Source of the DNA: SAR116 cluster bacterium AG-426-I14
GTDB lineage: Bacteria; Pseudomonadota; Alphaproteobacteria; Puniceispirillales; Marisalimonadaceae
NCBI GenBank assembly: GCA_003210055.1
Contig: QCNS01000016.1
Span: 1 to 35,200 of the forward strand
Direction: 5' to 3'
Length of the DNA: 35,200 nt
Shown in pieces: positions 28,570 to 35,200 of the stretch (positions within the stretch are counted from its first letter, which is position 1; each line of letters starts with the position of its first letter). The notes beneath the pieces are model-generated. The model worked only from the letters and a program-made list of their open reading frames with translations. It was not told the origin of the DNA and did not search any database. A program made the position numbers and the translations under genes.

Positions 28570-29499
28570 ATGAAAGTTTTAGTTGTTGCTGACCATAATA
28601 ATAAAGATTTAATTAAATCTACCCTAAACACTATAACGGCTGCAAAAAAAATCGGCCCTACAGAACTCTTAGTAATAGGAAATGATTGTAAAACAGTTGC
28701 CGAATCAGCTTCTAAAGTTTCAGGTTTAGAAAAAATATATCTAAATGATGACGTAGGTTTTGAAAACTTTTTGTCAGAAAATATCTCCGATTTTTTAAAA
28801 GATTTTGCAGAAGGTTTTTCACATATATTATTTACAAATAATGCATTTGGTAAAAATATCGCACCGAGACTATGTGCTTTAGTCGATGCGATGATTGTAC
28901 CTGATGTTATAGAAATATTAGATTCAACTACCTTTAAAAGGCCTATTTATGCAGGTAACGCTATCGCCACATGCAAAAGTCATAGTAAAATAAATATTTT
29001 AACTATTAGAACTACATCTTTTTCCGAAACCGAAACTTCTGATATTAGCATTGAAATCGATATGATTAATAAAAATTTTAAAAATGAAAAATCAAAATAT
29101 ATTGGCTCAGATATTGAAAAGAGTGAAAGGCCTGAACTCACATCAGCTGATATAGTTGTTTCCGGTGGAAGAGGACTAGGTTCTGGAGAAAATTTTAAGA
29201 TCCTTGAAAAGCTAGCTGATAAGTTAGGTGCTGCAATGGGAGCGAGTAGAGCAGCTGTAGATGCAGGATTCGTCCCTAACGACTGGCAAGTTGGTCAAAC
29301 TGGTAAAATAGTGGCACCCAATCTATATATAGCTGTTGGAATTTCAGGCGCGATACAACATTTGGCTGGAATGAAAGATAGTAAAGTAATTGTTGCTGTA
29401 AATAAAGATGAAGAAGCACCAATTTTTACGGTCACCGATTATGGATTAGTTGAAGACCTTTTTAAAGCAGTACCTGAGATTGAAAAAAACATTAATTAA
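28570..29499 (+). CDS. etfA: Electron transfer flavoprotein subunit alpha
   Basis: The FAD-binding alpha subunit, 309 residues, normal length. The C-terminal FAD domain shows [14 protein letters not shown] (about 196-209), [35 protein letters not shown] and [26 protein letters not shown] ribosome site precedes the ATG. It is the last gene of the plus-strand run; its end overlaps the convergent tlpA by 8 bases. In many alphaproteobacteria a 3-hydroxybutyryl-CoA dehydrogenase gene follows etfA; it is absent here. Confidence 0.97.
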   Translation: MKVLVVADHNNKDLIKSTLNTITAAKKIGPTELLVIGNDCKTVAESASKVSGLEKIYLNDDVGFENFLSENISDFLKDFAEGFSHILFTNNAFGKNIAPRLCALVDAMIVPDVIEILDSTTFKRPIYAGNAIATCKSHSKINILTIRTTSFSETETSDISIEIDMINKNFKNEKSKYIGSDIEKSERPELTSADIVVSGGRGLGSGENFKILEKLADKLGAAMGASRAAVDAGFVPNDWQVGQTGKIVAPNLYIAVGISGAIQHLAGMKDSKVIVAVNKDEEAPIFTVTDYGLVEDLFKAVPEIEKNIN

Positions 29500-30016
29500 T
29501 AAAACTCTTAATTTCTAAAATTGTTTTAAAATCATTTTTCAAAATACCTTCATGTTTTTTTACTACATAGCCATTTTTGTTTATCAATATTGTGGTGGGA
29601 ATACCTCTTAACTGAAGATAACGGAATATTTTCATTTTAGGGTCAAATAATGGTGTTAAATCTTTAATACTATTTTCCTTTAAATAATCCATCTGTTCAT
29701 CAATATTTTTTTTATCAATAGAAATAATATAAAATTCAATTTTTTTTCTATCTAATGACTTATAAATTTTTGTAAGATCTGGAAGTTCTTTTTTACATGG
29801 GATACACCATGTGGCCCAAAAATTTATCAAATAAGACTTATTTTTCAAAAAAGTTTTATTAATTGAAATTTTTTCATTGTATTTGTCATAAATAACAAAT
29901 TTTTTTAAAACTTTTGGGCTAATATCTTTAAATACTTTACTCTGAGAATATGCAATATTATAACTTGCAAAAATAAATATTAGGAAAATAGTCAAAAATT
30001 TTATAAGTCTAAACAA
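29492..30016 (-). CDS. TlpA/ResA-like periplasmic thioredoxin
   Basis: A 174-residue exported thiol-disulfide oxidoreductase. The signal peptide or anchor covers about residues 1-24 (hydrophobic 7-18, possible cleavage after AYS). The thioredoxin fold follows with the active site WATWCIPC (Cys71, Cys74) and the cis-Pro in RGIPTTILI. Such proteins reduce apocytochrome c or copper sites of cytochrome oxidase in the periplasm. The start appears to be TTG at 30016: an in-frame TGA lies three codons further upstream and the first in-frame ATG is far inside the fold; a TTG at codon 8 is an alternative. It is divergent from argH, an arrangement typical of alphaproteobacteria. Confidence 0.88.
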   Translation of the reverse strand: MFRLIKFLTIFLIFIFASYNIAYSQSKVFKDISPKVLKKFVIYDKYNEKISINKTFLKNKSYLINFWATWCIPCKKELPDLTKIYKSLDRKKIEFYIISIDKKNIDEQMDYLKENSIKDLTPLFDPKMKIFRYLQLRGIPTTILINKNGYVVKKHEGILKNDFKTILEIKSFIN

Positions 30017-30090
30017 TTTTGTTTCTCATTTTTTATATAGTGTACTAAGTTAATGTTTAACAAAATAAATGCATATACCAAAGCCTAAAT

Positions 30091-31491
30091 ATGATAAGAA
30101 ACAAAAAAAATAATAAAAGTAAAATTTGGGGTGGTAGATTTACCAATCCCACTGATAAAGAGATGATTATATTCAATGCTTCTATAGATTTTGATAAAAA
30201 GCTATTCCTGCAAGATATCGAAGGATCCTTAGCTCATGCAGAAATGTTAGCCAAACAGAAAATTATTCTAAAGAAAGATTTTATGGAAATAAAGAGTGGA
30301 TTGATAAAAATAAAAAAGGAAATTGAAAATAATAGATTTAAATTTAAATCTGAACTGGAAGATATTCATATGAATATTGAATCCAGATTAATAGAGATTA
30401 TAGGGGAAGCGGGTAAGAAGTTGCATACAGCAAGATCCAGAAACGATCAGGTTGTAACAGATTTGAAAATGTGGGTTAGATCTGAAATTGATAAAATTAA
30501 CTATTTAATTAAAAAGGTACAAGAAATACTGATTATTGAAGCAGAAAATCACTATGATGTATTAATGCCTGGTTATACACACTTGCAAGTTGCTCAACCA
30601 ATTTCTTTGGGACATCATTTTTTGGCCTATGTTGAAATGTTTGGTAGAGATAGGTCTAGATTGATTGACTGTAGAAAAAGGCTGAATGAATGTCCCTTAG
30701 GAGCAGCGGCTCTTGCAGGAACAAGCTATCCAATTGATAGAAACTTTGTGTCAAAAAAATTGAAATTTGACACTCCAACTAGAAACTCAATTGACTCTGT
30801 CTCTAGTAGAGATTTTGCTGTTGAATATTTATCTTGTCTCTGTATGATTTCAACAAATATTTCTCGAATATCTGAGGAATTAATTCTTTGGTCAACAGAA
30901 AGATTTAATTTTATAAAATTAGATGAAAAATATACTACAGGTTCTAGTATAATGCCTCAAAAAAGAAATCCTGATGCTGCAGAATTAGCTAGAGGTAAAT
31001 TTAGTAGAGTTATGGGAAATTTAATTAATTTGATGTCAATTTTTAAAGGGTTACCTCTTGCTTACAGTAAAGATCTGCAAGAAGATAAGGAACCAATATT
31101 CGATTCATCTGAAACAATCAAACAATGCTTAACTAATTTGGCCGGTATGTTAGAAACATCAAAAATAAATAAAATAGAAATGTTTAAAGCCCTAAATAAA
31201 GGATATCCTACGGCAACTGATTTAGCTGATTATTTAGTAACTAACCTTAATTTTACTTTTAGAGATGCACATGAAATAACTGGTAAAATTGTACTACTAG
31301 CAGAAAAAAAAGAATGCTCTCTAGAAGATTTAAAAATTGATGAATTAAAGAAAATCAATAATAAAATTGATTCGAAAGCTTTAAATGTTTTAAGTATAAA
31401 TTCTTCAATATCAAAAAAAAATTCGTTTGGTGGAACTTCACCTCGATTAGTTAAAAAAGCAGTAAGTGATGCAAAAAAAAGATACTTATAG
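30091..31491 (+). CDS. argH: Argininosuccinate lyase
   Basis: Splits argininosuccinate to arginine and fumarate, the last step of arginine synthesis. The 466-residue protein has N-terminal KIWGGRF (11-17), the TARSRNDQV segment (113-121), GYTHLQVAQP with the catalytic His164 region, and the family signature GSSIMPQKRNPD (about 284-295) holding the catalytic serine loop. The ATG at 30091 has no clear ribosome site. The small lipoprotein gene begins 23 bases before its stop, in another frame, so argH, the lipoprotein and lysA are likely one transcript. Confidence 0.97.
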   Translation: MIRNKKNNKSKIWGGRFTNPTDKEMIIFNASIDFDKKLFLQDIEGSLAHAEMLAKQKIILKKDFMEIKSGLIKIKKEIENNRFKFKSELEDIHMNIESRLIEIIGEAGKKLHTARSRNDQVVTDLKMWVRSEIDKINYLIKKVQEILIIEAENHYDVLMPGYTHLQVAQPISLGHHFLAYVEMFGRDRSRLIDCRKRLNECPLGAAALAGTSYPIDRNFVSKKLKFDTPTRNSIDSVSSRDFAVEYLSCLCMISTNISRISEELILWSTERFNFIKLDEKYTTGSSIMPQKRNPDAAELARGKFSRVMGNLINLMSIFKGLPLAYSKDLQEDKEPIFDSSETIKQCLTNLAGMLETSKINKIEMFKALNKGYPTATDLADYLVTNLNFTFRDAHEITGKIVLLAEKKECSLEDLKIDELKKINNKIDSKALNVLSINSSISKKNSFGGTSPRLVKKAVSDAKKRYL

Positions 31492-31624
31492 ATTTATTTT
31501 TAATACTTTTAACAAACTCATTCTATTATGTTTTTTCATAATAGCTTTATTTGTCGCTAATTGTGGTAAAAAAGCCGAACCTTTAAGACCAATTGAAGAT
31601 GAAAAAAAAATAATAGAAAAATGA
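31469..31624 (+). CDS. lptM: Small LptM-like lipoprotein
   Basis: A 51-residue gene read directly from sequence: ATG at 31469 inside the end of argH (23-base overlap), TGA at 31622-31624. The N-terminus has Lys3, Lys4 and Arg8, then a hydrophobic run (about 17-30), then Val-Ala-Asn-Cys with Cys32 as the expected lipidated residue. The following CGKKAEPLRP resembles the CG-x-K-x-x-L start of mature LptM (YifL), which helps mature the LPS translocon LptDE. An equally small lipoprotein between argH and lysA is common in alphaproteobacteria. The Asn just before the Cys is unusual for a lipobox. The stop overlaps the lysA ATG (ATGA). Confidence 0.72.
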   Translation: MQKKDTYRFIFNTFNKLILLCFFIIALFVANCGKKAEPLRPIEDEKKIIEK

Positions 31625-32883
31625 ATAAGTTAGGTTTTTATCGAGATAATTCTAAGAATTTGTTTGTTCAAGATTTAAATGTAAATGCACTTGCAACTAA
31701 ATACGGAACTCCACTTTTCATATATGATGCAGCTTTGATAGAAAATATTTTCTTGAAAATTCAGAATGCTGTTAAAAATGTAGATGGTAAAATTTTTTAT
31801 GCAATTAAAGCTAATGATAATTTAGGAATAATAAAGTTTATTACTTCTTTGGGAGCAGGTGCAGATGTCGTTTCTGTGGGCGAGTTGAAAAAATGTTTAA
31901 AGGTAGGTATGAAACCTGAAAAAATTATTTTTTCTGGTGTTGGTAAAGATAGAGAAGAAATTGAATTTGCAATTAAAAAAAGGATTAAACAATTAAATGT
32001 AGAATCTAGAGAAGAATTACTTGATGTAATTGAGATTGCAGAAAAATTTAAAAAAAATATTAGAATTGCTCTAAGAGTAAATTTAGATATTAAAGCTAAA
32101 ACACATGCTAAAATTTCTACAGGTGACGAATACTCCAAGTTTGGAATTAGCTCTAAAGAAATTTTGAAAGTTTGTAATTTTACAAAAAAATCAAATTATG
32201 TAACCCTTCATGGTCTGGCAATTCACATAGGTTCACAAATATTTGACTATAGTTTATTTTATAAAACTTATTATGAATTAGAAAAACTTGCTAATAATTT
32301 GAATAAAAATGGTTTCAATATTAAAAGTCTTGATCTGGGGGGAGGTTTTGGTGTTGACTATGAAAAATATAATTTCCATAAATTCAGTGAATTAAAAAAA
32401 ATTACAGAAAAAATATTTCATAACAAAAAATACGAAATCTGTTTTGAACCAGGTAGATCTCTTATTGCTGATAGCGGTATATTAGTAACAAAGGTAATCA
32501 GAACCAAAAACTCAAGAAGAAAAAGCTTTTTAATTGTTGATGCTGGGATGAACAATCTAATAAGACCAACTTTGTATAATGCATTTCATAGAATAGAGCC
32601 AATAAAACTAAATAACATTAGAAAAAATAAAGTTGTTGATGTTGTAGGTCCAATATGTGAAACAGGAGATTTTTTTGCATTAGATAGAAAATTGCAGGAA
32701 ATGTTAAAAAATGAATTGATAGCCATAATGTCAACTGGGGCATATGGTACAGTAATGAGTTCAAATTATAATTCTCGTAAAAATGCAAAAGAAATTTTAA
32801 TATACAAAGGTAAAGATTATATAATTAAAAAAGAGATATCTTTTAACGAGTCAATAAAATCACAAATAATACCAAGTTTTTAG
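31621..32883 (+). CDS. lysA: Diaminopimelate decarboxylase
   Basis: A PLP enzyme that makes lysine from meso-diaminopimelate. The 420-residue protein is a fold type III decarboxylase: PLP-binding Lys63 in FYAIKANDN, HIGSQI in the barrel, the phosphate loop LDLGGGFGV, the EPGRSL segment, and VGPICETGDFFA (usual CESGD, here CETGD) with the catalytic Cys. AYGTVMSSNYN near the C-terminus binds PLP and substrate. The start overlaps the lipoprotein stop by 4 bases. The end overlaps the stop of the convergent zinc-ribbon gene by 4 bases. Confidence 0.96.
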   Translation: MNKLGFYRDNSKNLFVQDLNVNALATKYGTPLFIYDAALIENIFLKIQNAVKNVDGKIFYAIKANDNLGIIKFITSLGAGADVVSVGELKKCLKVGMKPEKIIFSGVGKDREEIEFAIKKRIKQLNVESREELLDVIEIAEKFKKNIRIALRVNLDIKAKTHAKISTGDEYSKFGISSKEILKVCNFTKKSNYVTLHGLAIHIGSQIFDYSLFYKTYYELEKLANNLNKNGFNIKSLDLGGGFGVDYEKYNFHKFSELKKITEKIFHNKKYEICFEPGRSLIADSGILVTKVIRTKNSRRKSFLIVDAGMNNLIRPTLYNAFHRIEPIKLNNIRKNKVVDVVGPICETGDFFALDRKLQEMLKNELIAIMSTGAYGTVMSSNYNSRKNAKEILIYKGKDYIIKKEISFNESIKSQIIPSF

Positions 32884-33821
32884 CCTTTTACCTGTATCTC
32901 CTTTAAAATAGTCGCCCTTACAGTAGTATTTTCAATATTTTTATTTGTCTTGAAAAGATGAGAGAAACTTAATTCTTTTTTTGAAGAAATATATTTTTTT
33001 GATATAGGTATAATGGTCTCAGCTAAAATTTTTCCATCTTCAGTAACTACGATTGCTTTTATTGATGGTGTTATAATTGGAAAAGATGACTTATTTTTTA
33101 GGTTTCCAAAAAACTTTATAGCATTTTGTTCATAAGTTGCACCAAAATTGGAAATTTCAATTTTGTTCAGTTCCGCGTTAAAAGGTAATTTAATTTTATT
33201 AAAAACTTTATATATCTTTGGAAAATATTCTTCCGTAAAATTTGGAAAATTTTCATAACTCATTCCAATCACAGCACTTCTAAAATAAATAGTTAAACTT
33301 ACTACAAATATCACCATAAGCATGAACAGTGGAACTTTATAATTTGAAGTTTCTTCTAACAATTGAATTTTATTAATACTTCCTTCTTTATTTTTTAATT
33401 TGATCTTTTTCTTTCGTGTTTGTAAAGAGCTTCTTTTCACGCTTGCTTCGGCAATTTCAGATGCTATATCAGCCACAGATTTTTTTTTCACATTAAAAAC
33501 TTTATTTTTTTTCTCTTCATTCAATGTTTTTTGTATTTTATTTTTTTCTACTTTATTTTCATTTTTAGAAGTTTCAACGTTAATTCTATCTGTATTTTTT
33601 TTCACTTCTGATCTAATAGCCTCTAAATCCTGTTCAACACTCTCTTGTGCTTTAAAAGATGTAGCAAACATTGAAATTTCATTTTTAGTTTTAAAATGTG
33701 AACTTTCTTCAATTATCCATTCATTATCACAAACACTGCATTTAAAATATTTCTTTTCTTTAGTTATTAAATTTAAATCTACTTTAAAAGAAGTTTTACA
33801 TTTGTCACATGATGTAATCAT
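32880..33821 (-). CDS. MJ0042-type zinc-ribbon single-pass membrane protein
   Basis: A 313-residue protein of unclear role. The N-terminus is a zinc ribbon with CDKC (Cys5, Cys8) and CSVC (Cys28, Cys31), the MJ0042 pattern. A Lys/Glu/Asn-rich, probably disordered region (about 45-160) leads to one transmembrane helix (about 163-181) and a C-terminal domain (about 195-313) that resembles DUF3426 but is divergent. The start is placed at the ATG at 33821 because the zinc ribbon then begins at residue 1, as in relatives; a longer frame adds 19 residues of no family character. In many alphaproteobacteria this gene sits beside ftsE-ftsX and a YdcF gene; here the YdcF gene is divergent and ftsEX are missing. 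Confidence 0.82.
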   Translation of the reverse strand: MITSCDKCKTSFKVDLNLITKEKKYFKCSVCDNEWIIEESSHFKTKNEISMFATSFKAQESVEQDLEAIRSEVKKNTDRINVETSKNENKVEKNKIQKTLNEEKKNKVFNVKKKSVADIASEIAEASVKRSSLQTRKKKIKLKNKEGSINKIQLLEETSNYKVPLFMLMVIFVVSLTIYFRSAVIGMSYENFPNFTEEYFPKIYKVFNKIKLPFNAELNKIEISNFGATYEQNAIKFFGNLKNKSSFPIITPSIKAIVVTEDGKILAETIIPISKKYISSKKELSFSHLFKTNKNIENTTVRATILKEIQVKG

Positions 33822-33908
33822 TATATTTCTAACTTTATTGATAAAATTAATGTATAATAACTTAAAACATGTTACCAACTTTTTTTATTTTTTTTTAATT
33901 GTAAAATT

Positions 33909-34502
33909 ATGAAGCTAATTAAAAACAAATTTTTGATTATATTTTTTTTTTCAATCATTATATCAATTTTATTTTACGATTTTTCATTATTTTATTCAAA
34001 AATCTTTTCTTACAATAATAATAAACCGTTAAGTAAAAACTTAGTTGTTCTTACTGGAGGCACTAATAGAATTAAACAAACATTAGGTATTTTATCTTCA
34101 AAAAACAATAATGATTTTAATTTATTAATTAGTGGCGCTGGAAGAGGTTTTAGCAAAAAAACTGTTTTGCAATTATCAAAAAAAAATAACATTACCATAG
34201 AGAAAATAAATTGTTGTATAACGATAGATAAAAAATCAACAGACACTTATTCCAATGCTATACAAACAAAAGTCTGGATACAAAAATTAAAACTAGAGTC
34301 TATTTCTCTTCTTACTAGTAATTATCATATGCCACGATCTTTAATGATATTCACAACTTTGATAAATGACGTAAAAATTATTCCTTATGTGCTTAATGAC
34401 AAAACAGATAACAAATACATTGATTTAGATGTTTTAATAATTGAATATTTTAAATTTAAGATTGCTAAAATTAGAGTAATAATTTTTGAAAAAAAGTTTT
34501 AA
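33909..34502 (+). CDS. DUF218 / YdcF-like (SanA/ElyC family) envelope protein
   Basis: A 197-residue protein with an N-terminal membrane anchor (about 9-32) and a DUF218 domain. Visible traits are the NLVVLTGGTNRIKQTLGIL strand-loop, LLISGAGRGF, the conserved STDTYSNA motif, and LLTSNYHMPRSLMIF, all typical of YdcF/SanA/ElyC proteins. The domain probably faces the periplasm. Family members are tied to envelope integrity and undecaprenyl carrier metabolism, but the reaction is unknown. It is divergent from the zinc-ribbon gene and convergent with the prephenate dehydrogenase, with a one-base gap. Confidence 0.87.
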   Translation: MKLIKNKFLIIFFFSIIISILFYDFSLFYSKIFSYNNNKPLSKNLVVLTGGTNRIKQTLGILSSKNNNDFNLLISGAGRGFSKKTVLQLSKKNNITIEKINCCITIDKKSTDTYSNAIQTKVWIQKLKLESISLLTSNYHMPRSLMIFTTLINDVKIIPYVLNDKTDNKYIDLDVLIIEYFKFKIAKIRVIIFEKKF

Positions 34503-34503
34503 A

Positions 34504-35200
34504 TTATTTTTTCTTTTGATATTCAGACTCGTGTTGACCTGCTTCAATAATTTGTGATCTGATTCTTTTAGTTTTTGAAAAAAAATCAAATAATTTTGAA
34601 CTATCTTTTTTTCTAATTAATTTTTGTAACTCTGTTAAATCCTCGTTAAACCTTTGCAACATTTCTAAAACTGATTCAGTATTATTTATAAATACATCTC
34701 TCCACATTGTTGGATCTGAAGAAGCCAATCTAGTAAAATCTCTAAAACCTGTAGCTGAAAAACGAATTACATCATTTTTTATATCCATCTCTAAATCACT
34801 AGCTGTCCCAACTATAGTAAACGCAATAAGATGAGGTAAATGTGAAGTTATTGCTAATATTCTATCATGATAATCAGCATCCATTAATTCTACATACGCT
34901 CCTATTTTACTTAAAATTGTTTCAAGTTTTTTTACGTTCAGATTACTTTTTTCCCCAACTATAATCCAATATCTATTTTTAAATAAACTTGGAAAACCTG
35001 CCTCTGGACCAGAGTGTTCTGTACCTGCTAATGGATGAGATGGTATAAAACAAACATTTTTTGAAAAAAAAGGTTCTACATCTCTAATAACTGAAACTTT
35101 TGTAGAACCTGTATCAGTTATTATAACCCCCTTTTTTATGAAAGGACTTATATTTTTTGCCACTTCACCCATAACTCCTACAGGAACAGATAAAAAAATT
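34504..35200 (-). CDS. tyrA: Prephenate dehydrogenase, C-terminal part (cut by window end)
   Basis: Oxidatively decarboxylates prephenate (or arogenate) toward tyrosine with NAD(P). About 231 codons are visible. The frame stays open past the ATG at 35172 to the window edge and reads IFLSVPVGVMGEV there, the end of the Rossmann half, so the N-terminus lies outside. Signature segments are TDTGSTKVSV, FIPSHPLAGTEHSG with the catalytic His, and the helical RILAITSHLPHLIAF. It joins the aromatic pathway genes aroK and aroB found 27 kb away. Prephenate and arogenate specificity cannot be separated here. Confidence 0.92.
   Translation of the reverse strand, partial: IFLSVPVGVMGEVAKNISPFIKKGVIITDTGSTKVSVIRDVEPFFSKNVCFIPSHPLAGTEHSGPEAGFPSLFKNRYWIIVGEKSNLNVKKLETILSKIGAYVELMDADYHDRILAITSHLPHLIAFTIVGTASDLEMDIKNDVIRFSATGFRDFTRLASSDPTMWRDVFINNTESVLEMLQRFNEDLTELQKLIRKKDSSKLFDFFSKTKRIRSQIIEAGQHESEYQKKK

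Noticed and set aside
33400-33912. 170-residue Phe/Leu-rich frame on the plus strand
   Set aside because: Antisense to the Lys-rich linker of the zinc-ribbon protein (AAA and GAA codons read as TTT and TTC).

Overview
The window is a gene-dense, AT-rich (roughly 30% G+C by eye) stretch of bacterial chromosome. Gene content and local gene order point to an alphaproteobacterium. Characteristic groupings include argJ-mutT, aroK-aroB-CNNM/CorC-DUF2889, bolA-J-domain protein-cobS-cobT-rpmB, a HIG1 protein with a PduO-type adenosyltransferase and etfBA, tlpA/argH/small lipoprotein/lysA, a class I lysyl-tRNA synthetase and a COX15-type heme A synthase. Very short spacers, many overlapping genes, low G+C and no mobile DNA suggest a streamlined, possibly pelagic free-living lineage. 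That last point is inference; no rRNA or other taxonomic marker is present. There is no gene-free stretch over 300 bases; the longest spacer is about 176 bases (groES/ctaA). I see no tRNA, rRNA, CRISPR array, insertion sequence or prophage, and no broken gene.

Layout: 1-3.4 kb holds argJ-mutT (+), a BioC/NDUFAF5-like methyltransferase (-) and a nitrilase-family amidase (+). 3.4-7.3 kb is a minus-strand operon: a 46-residue membrane peptide, a 588-residue exported protein of unknown function, xerD and accA. 7.4-10.9 kb is a plus-strand chain of overlapping genes: aroK, aroB, a CNNM/CBS/CorC membrane protein and a DUF2889 protein. 10.9-14.9 kb contains bolA (-), then a J-domain protein, the AAA+ protein CobS and the VWA protein CobT (+), then rpmB (-). 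15-19.8 kb is minus-strand: lysS-pyrD and the groES-groEL operon, which ends in the only convincing intrinsic terminator of the window. 20-25.7 kb carries ctaA (+), aspS (-) and a YnjB/YnjC-type ABC importer pair that has no ATPase beside it (-). 25.8-29.5 kb is a plus-strand run: yggT, folD, a HIG1 protein, the cobalamin adenosyltransferase, etfB and etfA. 29.5-35.2 kb contains tlpA (-), argH-lptM-like lipoprotein-lysA (+), a zinc-ribbon membrane protein (-), a DUF218/YdcF protein (+) and a prephenate dehydrogenase cut by the window end (-).

Most genes are core metabolism: arginine (argJ, argH), lysine (lysA), shikimate and tyrosine (aroK, aroB, tyrA), pyrimidine (pyrD), folate one-carbon units (folD), fatty acid initiation (accA), and electron transfer and respiration (etfAB, ctaA, HIG1, pyrD to quinone). 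Translation and folding genes (lysS, aspS, rpmB, groESL) fill in between. Two small genes below 60 codons (46-residue membrane peptide at 7118-7258; 51-residue lipoprotein at 31469-31624) were read directly from the sequence. Starts were moved for cobS, groES, etfB, yggT and the zinc-ribbon gene; two exported proteins appear to start with TTG.

I did not find a clearly new system. The best candidates for unexplained biology are the CobS-CobT pair next to a J-domain protein with no cobalamin genes, the 46-residue peptide plus 588-residue exported protein ahead of xerD, and a 9-bp tandem direct repeat with helical-turn spacing in front of groES.
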